Origin: 188UL27-1 sp038526275
Lineage (GTDB): Bacteria; Pseudomonadota; Alphaproteobacteria; Rhodobacterales; Rhodobacteraceae
Assembly (NCBI GenBank): GCA_038526275.1
Contig: JBCBGY010000003.1
Location: 13,244 to 77,243 of the forward strand
DNA length: 64,000 nt
Direction: 5' to 3'
The notes beneath the pieces were generated by a model. The model ran no database searches. It was not told the DNA's origin and saw only the letters and a program-made list of their open reading frames with translations. Positions 18,868 to 27,488 of the stretch are shown here, piece after piece (position 1 is the stretch's first letter; each line of letters opens with the position of its first letter). The position numbers and the translations under genes were made by a program.

Positions 18868-20052
18868 TTATCTGTCGTAGAGGCACGCTTTCAGCCGGGT
18901 CAGGCCGTCTTCAAGCTCTTCGAAACTGACCACCATGGCGACTCGGATATAGCCGTGCCCTGGATTGGTGCCGTTCACGTCTCGCCCAAGGTAGCCGCCG
19001 GGCAAGACCTTGACGCCGGTCTCTTGCCAGAGCTTCAGCGTGGCGGCTTCGCCATCGGGCAAGGGAAGCCACAGGAAAAACCCGGCTTCTGGCGGACGGT
19101 ATCCCGGCACATTGCCCAGGACCCGATCTGCGATTGCGTACTTCTGGTGGTAAAGCGCGCGGCTTTCCTCGACATGGACTTCATCCTGCCAAACCCGCGT
19201 CGCGGTTACCTGCAGGGGCAGGGGAAGCGGGCTGCCAGAATAGGCCCGGAGTCGCCGCATGCGGACCATGTTCTGCGGTCCCGTCGCTACAAAACCCGAC
19301 CGCAGGCCTGGCAGGTTGGACCGTTTGGACAGCGAATGAAAGATCAGCACCCGTTCGGGATCAACACCCATGTGCCGCGCGGTTTGCAGCGCGCCGGGAG
19401 GCGGCGCGTCACGGTAGATCTCGGAATAGCATTCATCCGCGAAGATCTTGAAATCATACCGCTCGGCCAAGGTAATCAGGTCGGTCCAGTAGGCCGTGTC
19501 GGCGACTGCGCCCTGCGGGTTGGCCGGAGAACAAATGTAGGCCACCGTTGTTCGCCGCAGAATGTCTTCGGGTAAGCTGGCAAAATCCGGCAGATTGCCT
19601 GTCGCCTCAGTCGCAGCGACGTAGACCGGCTCGGCCCCGGCGGCGAGCGATGCTACGGCGTAGCATTGGTAGAACGGGTTAGGGATCAGGACGACGGGCT
19701 TTTCGCCGTTTTTGGTTTCAGGGCACAGCGCGATGCAGGCGTTGAACAAACCTTCCCGCGTGCCGTTCAGGGCCAGGATCTCTGTGCGCGGATCAACCGT
19801 CACCCCGTAGCGCCGCCCGAGCCAGTCCGACATCGCCTGAAGCAGATCATCCGAACCGGGGTTCGGGGGGTACTTGGCGAAGCCCGCAACGGCCTCGGTC
19901 AGAACCTCTGTCAGGAAGGACGGCATCGCATGGCGAGGTTCGCCAATGGTCATGTTGATTTCAGGACCGCCTGGCGCACGCCCGTCCAGCAAGGCCGCGA
20001 GCCTTGGGAACGCATATTCAGGCAGGTCTTCGAACCGCTCTGGGAACGTCAT
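18868..20052 (-). CDS. dapC: PLP-dependent class I/II aminotransferase, DapC-like
   Basis: Fold-type I aminotransferase of 394 residues. The PLP lysine is in HSLSKRSNLPGLRSG and the cofactor-holding segments in GTREGLFN, SPANPQGAV and FADECYSEIYRD. The N-terminal pattern (MTIGEPRHAMP and KYPPNPGSDDL) resembles Bordetella-type DapC, succinyl-diaminopimelate transaminase of lysine biosynthesis. That assignment rests on family similarity; other amino-acid substrates are possible. The gene is upstream of ftsK on the same strand. Confidence 0.8.
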   Translation of the reverse strand: MTFPERFEDLPEYAFPRLAALLDGRAPGGPEINMTIGEPRHAMPSFLTEVLTEAVAGFAKYPPNPGSDDLLQAMSDWLGRRYGVTVDPRTEILALNGTREGLFNACIALCPETKNGEKPVVLIPNPFYQCYAVASLAAGAEPVYVAATEATGNLPDFASLPEDILRRTTVAYICSPANPQGAVADTAYWTDLITLAERYDFKIFADECYSEIYRDAPPPGALQTARHMGVDPERVLIFHSLSKRSNLPGLRSGFVATGPQNMVRMRRLRAYSGSPLPLPLQVTATRVWQDEVHVEESRALYHQKYAIADRVLGNVPGYRPPEAGFFLWLPLPDGEAATLKLWQETGVKVLPGGYLGRDVNGTNPGHGYIRVAMVVSFEELEDGLTRLKACLYDR

Positions 20053-20189
20053 GGATATTACCGCTTTGCCTCTCGCTCGGGATCGTAGCCGCCCCGGTTA
20101 GACAGCAGGATAGGCAAGAGCCGTTCCAGCGTCCAGCAAAACAGGCCCGTGTCGCGGGGCGGTACGGGAACGTTGTGGCTTTTCAGCCG

Positions 20190-21518
20190 TTAAGACAAGG
20201 CCTCTTCCGCTGCGGCACCCAACCGCAGCAACCGCGCCTCGCTGCGGGACGGGGCCATCATCATGATACCGGTTGACGGCAGACCTGTTGGCAATGACAG
20301 GGCGGTTGCGTCCATCAAATTGCCAATTCGCGTGTTCCGAAGCGCCAGAAGGTTCTCTGTCACGAAATATTCGCCGTCTTGCAGCAGGCGTTCGATGTTT
20401 GGTGGCATAATAGGGCAAGTCGGCAAGATAACTGCATCGTAGCTGGCCACCTCTGCCCAGAACTCCGCCCGCAAGGCCTCGAGTTTGTGCCAGGATGCGA
20501 CGAATTCTGGGGCACTCACGGTTTGGCCTGTTTCAAACCTCTCTCGCACTTCCTTGAACATCACATCTGGATTGGCCGAAATCAGGTGGCCCCAAGTTCC
20601 ATAAGCTTCTGGTGCAAATAGCTTTGCGGCCAGCGGCATCGCCTTGGCGACTGCATGAACATCTTTGTGATCAACGTGTGCGCCCGCCGCTTGCAGCCGT
20701 TCAACAGCGCTTTTGTACCCGGCCATGGGCTGGTCCCGCATGTCATCCAGCGCGACGGTTCGAAGTGCCAGCAGGCGGGTGCCTTCCAGGCTCGCTTCGC
20801 GCAAATCCGGGACGACCCCGCCGCCCATGGCAGCGGTAATATAGGCCGCATCTTCCACGGAGCGGCAAATCGGCCCAACCGTGTCAAAGCGGGCCGCAAG
20901 GGGCACCACGCCCTTTATCGACAGAAGCCCCGTTGAGGTTTTGAAGCCGACGAGATCATTCCAGACGGCGGGCACACGCACCGATCCACCTGTATCAGAC
21001 CCGATCCCGGCTGAAGCCAGCCCGTAGGCGACAGAGGTTGCGGCACCGGAGGATGAGCCACCAGCCACTGCTTCCGGGTCATTTATGCAAGGCGGTGTTG
21101 CTGTCACCGGGTTGAGCCCAAGGCCCGAAAAGGCCAACTCGGTCATGTGGGTTTTGCCCAAACAGACCAAGCCGTTAGCGGTTGCCAGACGAAGAACTTC
21201 GGCGTCAGCTTCTGGCACACGGCCCTTGAGCAGTGCCGTTCCTGCTTCGGTTTCCACACCGGCCGTGTCAAACAGGTCTTTCCATGAAATCGGAACGCCA
21301 TCCAGGATGCTGCGGCGCATCTTTACCTTGGCCCGCGCAGATGCGGCCGAGGCTTCGGCCAGGGCACGGTCCGCTGTCGCCCGAGCATAAATGCGGTCAG
21401 TCAGCGGATGCGCCTCCATAGCGCCGAGATAGGCTTCTGTTACTTCGACTGGATCTACGTCGCCCGCGCCAATTGCGCGACCCAACGCCACCGCCCCCAT
21501 CGTCAGCCAACTGTCCAA
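20190..21518 (-). CDS. Amidase signature family hydrolase
   Basis: 442-residue amidase. The Ser-cisSer-Lys triad is intact: lysine in SWKDLFDTAG, cis-serine in GGSSSGAAT and the nucleophile in GIGSDTGGSVRVPA. The start is decided by the ribosome binding site: AGGAGG lies seven bases before a TTG at 21518 (LDSWLTMG), while the ATG further upstream has nothing. The substrate cannot be told; the neighbourhood holds no gatB or gatC, so it is not a GatCAB subunit. It is divergent from the ubiH-type gene with 79 bp between the starts. Confidence 0.88.
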   Translation of the reverse strand: MDSWLTMGAVALGRAIGAGDVDPVEVTEAYLGAMEAHPLTDRIYARATADRALAEASAASARAKVKMRRSILDGVPISWKDLFDTAGVETEAGTALLKGRVPEADAEVLRLATANGLVCLGKTHMTELAFSGLGLNPVTATPPCINDPEAVAGGSSSGAATSVAYGLASAGIGSDTGGSVRVPAVWNDLVGFKTSTGLLSIKGVVPLAARFDTVGPICRSVEDAAYITAAMGGGVVPDLREASLEGTRLLALRTVALDDMRDQPMAGYKSAVERLQAAGAHVDHKDVHAVAKAMPLAAKLFAPEAYGTWGHLISANPDVMFKEVRERFETGQTVSAPEFVASWHKLEALRAEFWAEVASYDAVILPTCPIMPPNIERLLQDGEYFVTENLLALRNTRIGNLMDATALSLPTGLPSTGIMMMAPSRSEARLLRLGAAAEEALS

Positions 21519-21597
21519 ACCACGTCCTCCTGCGTGCGGCAACGTAGTACGTTGGCAGGACCTGGACAATGTAGCACCGTGCCTCATAGTCGGATCT

Positions 21598-22818
21598 ATG
21601 GCGCGATTGCATGATATCATAATCGTGGGCGGGGGGCTAAATGGCAGCGCCCTAGCCCTGGCGGTGGCAAGTACCGGCCTAGAGGTGGCGTTGGTCGATC
21701 GGCAACCACCCGCCGATACCGGTGTCCTGGATGGCCGCTCCTATGCTTTGGCGCTGGCTTCGGTCCGACTTCTGAAGGCGCTGGGGCTCTGGAGCCATCT
21801 GGCGGACGGGGCCTGTGCCATTCAGGAAGTGAAGGCCAGCGATGGTCGCTCCGGCGAGGGTGCTAGCCCGTTTTTTCTGCATTTTGGGCGTGATGAACTG
21901 GATGACGGGCCGATGGGCTATATGGTGGAAGACCGCCACCTTCGACCTGCCCTGTTGCAAGCCGTGGCCGCAAATGACCTGATCACGCATATGCCGGACG
22001 AGACTGTCGTGGCGCAGTCGATACGTCCCGGGCGGGTCGACGTGACGACGGCGTCGGGGCAAAGACTGGCTGCCAGCGTGTTGGTCGGGTCCGATGGTCG
22101 CTCTAGTCCTACAGCTGCACGTGCGGGCATCAAACGGTTTGAGCGGGATTACGGCCAAGATGCGCTTGTGTGCACGGTCGCTCACGAATTGCCCCATAAT
22201 GGTATCGCGCATCAGTACTTTATGCCCGGTGGGCCGCTGGCGATTCTCCCCCTGACCGGCAACCGCTGTTCCATCGTATGGAGCGAGACCCGCGAACTCG
22301 CGCAACATGCGGCTGGTTTGGACGACCAAGCCTTTCTGGATCTGCTTCGACCGAGGATCGGTTCCTTCCTTGGCCAGATTGAACTGACCGGCCCGCGATT
22401 TTCCTATCGGCTTGGTTTGACCATGGCGCGCCAGACGGTGGGGCAGCGATTGGCCTTGGTGGGCGATGCCGCCCTGGGTGTTCATCCGATTGCGGGTCAG
22501 GGTCTCAATCAGGGCCTGCGCGATGTGGGATCTTTGGCCGAGATCCTGGCCGAAGCCCACCGGCGGGGCGAAGATCTGGGCAGCCCCCTGGTGCTGGAGC
22601 GATATCGGCGCTGGCGCAGTTTCGACCGAACGGCCTTGGCCATTGCGACAGACGGGTTTAACGCGCTGTTTTCGAACGATAACCCGCTTCTGCGGCTTGG
22701 TCGGGATTTGGGTATGTCGCTGGTTTCGGCAGTGCCGGGTTTGCGGCGGGGTTTCATGCGCGAGGCCGCCGGGCTGTCCGGCGATCTTCCTCGGTTGCTT
22801 CGAGGTTTGCCATTGTAG
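21598..22818 (+). CDS. ubiH: UbiH/UbiF/Coq6-family FAD monooxygenase
   Basis: Flavin-dependent hydroxylase of ubiquinone biosynthesis, 406 residues. The dinucleotide fold is at the N-terminus (IIIVGGGLNGSALAL), the DG motif is SVLVGSDGRSSPTA and the second FAD site is LVGDAALGVHPIAGQGLNQG. Which ring carbon it hydroxylates cannot be decided by sequence alone because the UbiH, UbiF, UbiI and UbiL branches share these motifs. Confidence 0.88.
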   Translation: MARLHDIIIVGGGLNGSALALAVASTGLEVALVDRQPPADTGVLDGRSYALALASVRLLKALGLWSHLADGACAIQEVKASDGRSGEGASPFFLHFGRDELDDGPMGYMVEDRHLRPALLQAVAANDLITHMPDETVVAQSIRPGRVDVTTASGQRLAASVLVGSDGRSSPTAARAGIKRFERDYGQDALVCTVAHELPHNGIAHQYFMPGGPLAILPLTGNRCSIVWSETRELAQHAAGLDDQAFLDLLRPRIGSFLGQIELTGPRFSYRLGLTMARQTVGQRLALVGDAALGVHPIAGQGLNQGLRDVGSLAEILAEAHRRGEDLGSPLVLERYRRWRSFDRTALAIATDGFNALFSNDNPLLRLGRDLGMSLVSAVPGLRRGFMREAAGLSGDLPRLLRGLPL

Positions 22819-22869
22819 CAATCACCGATGGCTTCTTACCCGAGATGACACCAAAATCGTTGAGTAAGT

Positions 22870-23058
22870 TCAGTCGTCAAGTTTGCGGGCTTCATCGATC
22901 AGAAGGATCGGGATGCCATTGCGGATCGGAAAGGCCAGATTGGCCGCCTTTGAGACGAGTTCCTGCCGTTCGGCATCATAGGCCAGAACCGCCTGGGATT
23001 GCGGACAAACCAGAGCTTCCAACATCCGCCGATCGATGCTGCGCGGCCCCTGGCTCAC
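22870..23058 (-). CDS. Trm112/YcaR family small protein
   Basis: 62 residues beginning SQGPRSIDRRMLEALVCPQ, with the family's LVCP motif and the FPIRNGIPILL segment. The second zinc-binding pair found in many Trm112 proteins is absent. The start is GTG at 23058, overlapping the LON-gene stop as GTGA, which implies translational coupling. Bacterial members are often found in LPS or cell-wall loci and their job is not settled. It ends convergently with the ubiH-type gene. Confidence 0.85.
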   Translation of the reverse strand: MSQGPRSIDRRMLEALVCPQSQAVLAYDAERQELVSKAANLAFPIRNGIPILLIDEARKLDD

Positions 23059-23699
23059 TGCATAATCTCTTCGCCATTGCCAGATCGGAGTGAAAATTCG
23101 ATCAGCGTTACAAGTGTTTCGCGGCGCGTGGCCAGTGACGGCGCCTCGAGCAAAGCTTGTTTGTCTTCCACCTCGAACGGGCACAGCATCGATAGCGAAT
23201 TGATAAGCAATTCGTCTTCGGCCTCTTTCAAGCTGTCCCAGTCGGTCGAAAGTGAGTGCGCCGCAAAGAACCGTTCCAATGTGGCCAGAAATGCGGGACG
23301 GTCGAACGACGTGTCGCGCTCGGTCGGGCCTAGATCGCGGTCAAAACCGGCCCAGTCGACCTCCGCCCTGACATAAGGCGAAAATCCCGAAACCTCTGAT
23401 TTCATGCGATAGCGGGAAATCCCCGTCAACGTGACCATGTAGCGGCCATCTTCGGTTTCCGAAAATGCCGTGACGCGGCCGGCGCATCCGATTGTGTGCA
23501 GGCGCTTGTCCCCTTGGCCCGGCACTTCCCGCGGCTGCAGCATCCCGATCAATCGGTGCGAGGTCTTGAGCGTGTCATCCAGCATGGCCAGATATCGCGG
23601 CTCAAAGATATGCAGGGGCAGGCGTGCCCGCGGAAGAAGAAGTGCGCCCGGAAGCGGAAAGACCGGGATCGTATCGGGGAGGTCGGCTGCCGGGAACAT
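23055..23699 (-). CDS. LON N-terminal (substrate-binding) domain protein
   Basis: 214 residues containing only the Lon N-terminal domain: IPVFPLPGALLLPRARLPL and IFEPRYLAMLDD at the start, then GCAGRVTAF and MVTLTGISRYRM. There is no AAA+ or protease domain, so it is not a Lon protease but one of the stand-alone substrate-binding proteins. It lies between thioredoxin/TPR (26 bp upstream) and Trm112 (4-bp overlap). Confidence 0.88.
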   Translation of the reverse strand: MFPAADLPDTIPVFPLPGALLLPRARLPLHIFEPRYLAMLDDTLKTSHRLIGMLQPREVPGQGDKRLHTIGCAGRVTAFSETEDGRYMVTLTGISRYRMKSEVSGFSPYVRAEVDWAGFDRDLGPTERDTSFDRPAFLATLERFFAAHSLSTDWDSLKEAEDELLINSLSMLCPFEVEDKQALLEAPSLATRRETLVTLIEFSLRSGNGEEIMQ

Positions 23700-23725
23700 A
23701 CCCTTGATCTAGGGGCTATCGCCGA

Positions 23726-24631
23726 TCAGGCAAATATCATCGACGAAAGTTTTCGCCGTCCGCGCAGGACAATCGGGTCTTCCGGCTTCAATGCATCGAA
23801 AATGACAAAGAGCTGTGTTTTCGCAGCACCCTCATTCCATTCCCGGTCGCGCCGAAAAAGTTCCAACAACTCGTCAATAGCGCCTTCCACGTCTCCGCCG
23901 GCATGAAGTGCCGTGGCCAGATCGAAACGGGCTTGGTGGTTGGACGGGTCTGTCTCGACAGCCGAACGAAGCTCTGCTTCAGGCCCGGCATTGGCGGCTT
24001 GCTGTTGCAGGGCCATCTGGGCGCGCGCGGCTTCGATTTCCGGTGCTTCCGCCATGTCGGGCGGCACATTGTTCAACAAGGCCTCAGCCTGGTCCACCTG
24101 GCCTGTGGCCAAATGAGCCCGGACCATCCCACCGAATGCAGCGGCGTTCGAAGGATCTTCGCCTAGGATCGCCGCAAAAGTCTGCGCCGCATCCACAGCG
24201 GCCCCTTCGGCGAGCATGGCTTCGGCGGCTTCCAACGCTTCGCCCAAACCGCCATCTCCGGCGAGCGAGGCGACCTTGTCGATGAATGCCTTGATCTCGG
24301 AACCCGGGATCGCGCCTTGGAACGCGTCAACCGGCTGGCCCTTCCAGAAGGCATAGACGGTGGGCAAAGACTGTATCCGCAATTGCGCGGCGATCTGCTG
24401 GTTTCGGTCAACATCGACCTTGACCATGCGAACGCGGCCCCCTGCGGCCTGGACCGCCGCCTCCAGGGCAGGCCCCAGGGTTTTGCACGGCTCGCACCAT
24501 TCGGCCCAAAAGTCGACGATCACCGGGACTTCCATCGACGCGTCAACAACGTCGGCCATGAAGGTGGCTTCGGTACTGTCTTTGATCAGATCCCCCGCCG
24601 GGGCGCCGCTTTGCTGGCCGAGTTCTAGCAT
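23726..24631 (-). CDS. Thioredoxin-TPR co-chaperone (CnoX/YbbN-like)
   Basis: 301 residues. The N-terminal thioredoxin domain (about 25-125) has the redox centre WAEWCEPCKTLGP, so both cysteines are retained, unlike the SXXC of E. coli YbbN. The C-terminal half is TPR-like helices (about 130-285). Such proteins hold unfolded clients and hand them to chaperones under oxidative stress. It is the first of three closely packed genes, thioredoxin-LON-Trm112. Confidence 0.9.
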   Translation of the reverse strand: MLELGQQSGAPAGDLIKDSTEATFMADVVDASMEVPVIVDFWAEWCEPCKTLGPALEAAVQAAGGRVRMVKVDVDRNQQIAAQLRIQSLPTVYAFWKGQPVDAFQGAIPGSEIKAFIDKVASLAGDGGLGEALEAAEAMLAEGAAVDAAQTFAAILGEDPSNAAAFGGMVRAHLATGQVDQAEALLNNVPPDMAEAPEIEAARAQMALQQQAANAGPEAELRSAVETDPSNHQARFDLATALHAGGDVEGAIDELLELFRRDREWNEGAAKTQLFVIFDALKPEDPIVLRGRRKLSSMIFA

Positions 24632-24699
24632 CTCAAGTCTCTCCCCGTGTTCAGGGCGGTTAGATGACCCAAGCCGGGCAATCTTTCAAGTCTCGTGGC

Positions 24700-25488
24700 C
24701 TAAAGATCGAAAGTTGCAAAAACGGGCGCGTGGTCTGACGGCTTGTCCCAAGACCGCGCCGCCTTATGAACTCGGCTGGAATGGGCGGCATGGGCAATGT
24801 CGCGCGTGGCCCAGATATGGTCGAGCCGCCGGCCTTTGTCAGATGCCTCCCAGTTTGGAGAACGATAGGACCACCAGCTGTAAAGCTTGCCATCTGGGAT
24901 GTCCTTGCGTGTGACATCGACCCAATCGCCAGCCTTTTGCACCTGCTCCAAGTGTTCGACCTCAATTGGCGTGTGAGAGACGATCTTCAGCAATTGCTTG
25001 TGCGACCATACATCTTCCTCGCCCGGTGCGATGTTCAGATCGCCCACCAAAATCTGGTTTTCAGGTTTCTCCTCCTTGAACCAGTCTCGCATCGCTGTCA
25101 GGAAATCGAGCTTCTGGCCGAATTTCTCATTGGATTTTCGGTCTGGAACGTCGCCACCCGCAGGAACATAAAAATTTTGCACGACCGTACCATTAGGAAG
25201 CTTTGCCGCAATATGCCTGGCATGGCCGAGCTTGGCGAAGTCGTGGGCCGCGACTTCTTCCAGCGGATGGCGCGACAGAATTGCGACCCCATTGTAGCTT
25301 TTTTCCCCACGACCGACCATGTGGGTAAATCCGAGCGGAGCGAAAACATCCATTGGGATCTTCTCAAGAACGGTCTTGCACTCTTGCAAACAGAGTACGT
25401 CTGGCGCCTCTTCCCGCAGGAGTTTGGTCACCAGTCCGGCCCTCAGGCGCACTGAATTGATGTTCCAGGTGGCGATGGTGAATGCCAT
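24700..25488 (-). CDS. xthA: Exodeoxyribonuclease III
   Basis: AP endonuclease and 3'-5' exonuclease of base-excision repair, 262 residues. It has the endonuclease/exonuclease/phosphatase fold landmarks: TIATWNINSVRLR, LCLQECKT, NFYVPAGGDVPD, ILVGDLNIAPGE and the catalytic SDHAPVFATF near the C-terminus. It is 68 bp upstream of the thioredoxin gene on the same strand. Confidence 0.95.
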   Translation of the reverse strand: MAFTIATWNINSVRLRAGLVTKLLREEAPDVLCLQECKTVLEKIPMDVFAPLGFTHMVGRGEKSYNGVAILSRHPLEEVAAHDFAKLGHARHIAAKLPNGTVVQNFYVPAGGDVPDRKSNEKFGQKLDFLTAMRDWFKEEKPENQILVGDLNIAPGEEDVWSHKQLLKIVSHTPIEVEHLEQVQKAGDWVDVTRKDIPDGKLYSWWSYRSPNWEASDKGRRLDHIWATRDIAHAAHSSRVHKAARSWDKPSDHAPVFATFDL

Positions 25489-25572
25489 GGACAGCCCTTT
25501 CGTCCGGACGATGAAGTGTTACCAAGAGATTTCGCGCACGCGACCCCGATCGCTGATTGAACGCAACCTGCG

Positions 25573-25923
25573 CTAACCGCAAGAGATGCGGCGAATCTGA
25601 CCGGACGGCGACACCTCAAAGTTAATCCGAGCTGGATCATATTCCTGGGTTACAATGTCGTTTTGCCCGAAGATGCGCGAAGGGCGTGTCAGACCCAGCG
25701 TCGCAACCACGCTTTGGTTCTGCCCAACCAAATCCTGGTAACCCGAGGCACCACACGTGTCGGGCTCGCGCTCAATCAGTCCGCCGGGATTGACGGGCAA
25801 CACGGTTCCGCCGCCGGTGCCACCAAAATCCGTTACCGGATCAATGTCGTCCACCGGGGCGCAGCCAATGAGACTTCCCAAAAGAATGGGAACTGGCCAG
25901 TATTTTAAGCTTTTCACACGCAC
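25573..25923 (-). CDS. I78-family peptidase inhibitor-like lipoprotein
   Basis: 116 residues with a lipoprotein signal ending LLGSLIGC, so the mature N-terminus would be lipid-modified at the cysteine near residue 21. The remainder matches the I78 inhibitor pattern: a first cysteine (DTCGASGYQDLVGQNQS), VTQEYDPARINFEV and the closing IRRISCG. I78 proteins inhibit serine proteases; the target here is not known. The outer-membrane barrel gene starts upstream on the same strand. Confidence 0.82.
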   Translation of the reverse strand: MRVKSLKYWPVPILLGSLIGCAPVDDIDPVTDFGGTGGGTVLPVNPGGLIEREPDTCGASGYQDLVGQNQSVVATLGLTRPSRIFGQNDIVTQEYDPARINFEVSPSGQIRRISCG

Positions 25924-25955
25924 CTTATCTGTCTGATCGTTATGACGGGTCGAAT

Positions 25956-26609
25956 TTAGAACTTATAGGTCACCCCGAAATTGAGCGCATTTGTCACGAT
26001 GTCAGTCTGGAAAGAGCCTCCGCCCTCCAGATCGGCTTCGTTTTGCGAATATGTCCCCTTATATTCGCCAAAGATCGCCCAAGTCTCGTTCAGGTCGAAA
26101 GAGGCACCAGCTGCCCACATTGCTGCTGGCCCCGTCAGTTGATATTCGAACGTCCGCTGCGCGCCCCGTTCCACATCCACATGGGGCACCGCGATGCCAA
26201 GACCCGCACCGACATAAGGCGTGACTTGCCCCTTTAGCCATTGGTTCGGCCAGCGATAAAAGGCGTTGGCCGTAATGATGTTCAACCCATCGGTCAGTTC
26301 GAAAGCCTCGAACCCGTTATCGTCCAGAGTGTCATCGTCGGCATAAACCTTGGTGTGGTTCAACTCGACACCAAACCCCCAATTTTCGTTCCGCCACCAT
26401 GTGGCGCGAATCCCGTAATGCGGTGGCGGCTCGAAAGAACGGCCTTCCCATTCCGCCAGGAAGCTGAAATCGCCGGTATTGTCGCTGCCTTCAACACGGC
26501 TGTGCGGAGCTGTCTGGAACCCGGTGTAAAAGCTCAATGTGAATTCGGCATGGGCGCAGGGCGCCAACAGAAGGGTCATAGCCGTAACCGCGATGGGGGT
26601 TCGTAACAT
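25956..26609 (-). CDS. Outer-membrane beta-barrel protein
   Basis: 217 residues: a Sec signal ending CAHAE, then alternating amphipathic strands (YGIRATWWRNENWGFGVEL, VTPYVGAGLGIAVPHVDV) and a terminal aromatic residue (FGVTYKF), the C-terminal signature for BAM insertion. The size suggests an eight-stranded OmpA/OmpW-like barrel. The start is ATG 26609 because GGAGA lies seven bases upstream; an ATG six bases earlier is too close to that site. The specific function is not recognisable. Confidence 0.78.
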   Translation of the reverse strand: MLRTPIAVTAMTLLLAPCAHAEFTLSFYTGFQTAPHSRVEGSDNTGDFSFLAEWEGRSFEPPPHYGIRATWWRNENWGFGVELNHTKVYADDDTLDDNGFEAFELTDGLNIITANAFYRWPNQWLKGQVTPYVGAGLGIAVPHVDVERGAQRTFEYQLTGPAAMWAAGASFDLNETWAIFGEYKGTYSQNEADLEGGGSFQTDIVTNALNFGVTYKF

Positions 26610-26633
26610 CGCCATGTCTCCGCTCGGATTGTT

Positions 26634-26661
26634 GGTTAACGCCATAAAGACGCTGTTAACC
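26634..26661. promoter_or_regulatory. GGTTAAC inverted repeat in the petA/barrel divergent region
   Basis: GGTTAAC (26634-26640) and GTTAACC (26655-26661) form a perfect inverted repeat with a 14-base spacer. A third GGTTAAC lies at 26817-26823, about 70 bp before petA. The repeat starts 25 bp before the barrel gene's start codon. Each GTTAAC is itself palindromic, so each could be a half- or full site for a dimeric regulator. Confidence 0.45.
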
Positions 26662-26895
26662 AGTTCATTAGCATGGTCCCCGGACGAGTGCACCGGCAGA
26701 GCCATCACACTTCGAGGAATGCGGCGAAATTGCACGCAGGAGCCGTTCTGCGACACACCGCCACGGCTGCGCTGCATTGTCCGGTGGACGCCGAATTCCG
26801 ATCGCCCTACATCGCCGGTTAACATTGGGCAGGTAGCCCCTGCCGGAATGTGTGGTAATAGGCCAGAAGTGGGCCACAACAAGGGAACACGATCA

Positions 26896-27477
26896 ATGTC
26901 CCAAATTGATGATCATGACGAGGGGACGCGCCGCGACTTCCTGTATTTTGCGACCGGTGGTGCGGGCGCCGTCGTTGCAGGTGCTGCGGGCTGGGGGATG
27001 ATCAATCAGATGAACCCGTCAGCCGACGTTCAGGCGCTTAGCTCCATTCGTGTAGATGTGTCCGGCGTTGAGCCTGGAACCCAGATCACGGTCAAATGGC
27101 TCGGCAAGCCGGTTTTCATTCGTCGCAGAACGGAAGAAGAAATCGCCGAAGCCGAGGCTGTTGCCCTGGATGAATTGCCTGATGTCGAAGCGCGCAACGC
27201 CAATATCGGCCCAGCGACTGCGGAAGACGTCAACCGCTACATCCAGCCGCCGGAAGAAGAGGCCGCCTTGCCGGGCGAATGGTTGGTTATGATGGGTGTC
27301 TGCACGCATTTGGGTTGTGTGCCCTTGGGTGATGCCGGTGATTTCAATGGCTGGTTCTGCCCCTGCCACGGTTCTCACTATGACACGTCGGGCCGTATCC
27401 GCCGCGGGCCAGCGCCCGAAAATATGCATGTTCCCGTTGCGGCCTTCGTGGACGCCACGACGATCAAACTGGGTTAA
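26896..27477 (+). CDS. petA: Ubiquinol-cytochrome c reductase, Rieske iron-sulfur subunit
   Basis: 193-residue subunit of the bc1 complex that carries electrons from ubiquinol to cytochrome c1. A Tat-type N-terminus (GTRRDFLYFATGGAG) doubles as the membrane anchor. The [2Fe-2S] ligands lie in CTHLGC and CPCHGSHY. The insert between anchor and cluster domain (about 75-120) is typical of alphaproteobacterial Rieske proteins. ATG 26896 follows AAGGGA at 26881-26886. It is the first gene of petABC, 11 bp before petB. Confidence 0.97.
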   Translation: MSQIDDHDEGTRRDFLYFATGGAGAVVAGAAGWGMINQMNPSADVQALSSIRVDVSGVEPGTQITVKWLGKPVFIRRRTEEEIAEAEAVALDELPDVEARNANIGPATAEDVNRYIQPPEEEAALPGEWLVMMGVCTHLGCVPLGDAGDFNGWFCPCHGSHYDTSGRIRRGPAPENMHVPVAAFVDATTIKLG

Positions 27478-27488
27478 GGGAGAGACGA

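Noticed and set aside
26539..26895. In-frame N-terminal extension of the Rieske gene
   Set aside because: The extension runs into the divergent barrel gene and has no family similarity. The Tat-type N-terminus begins at 26896.
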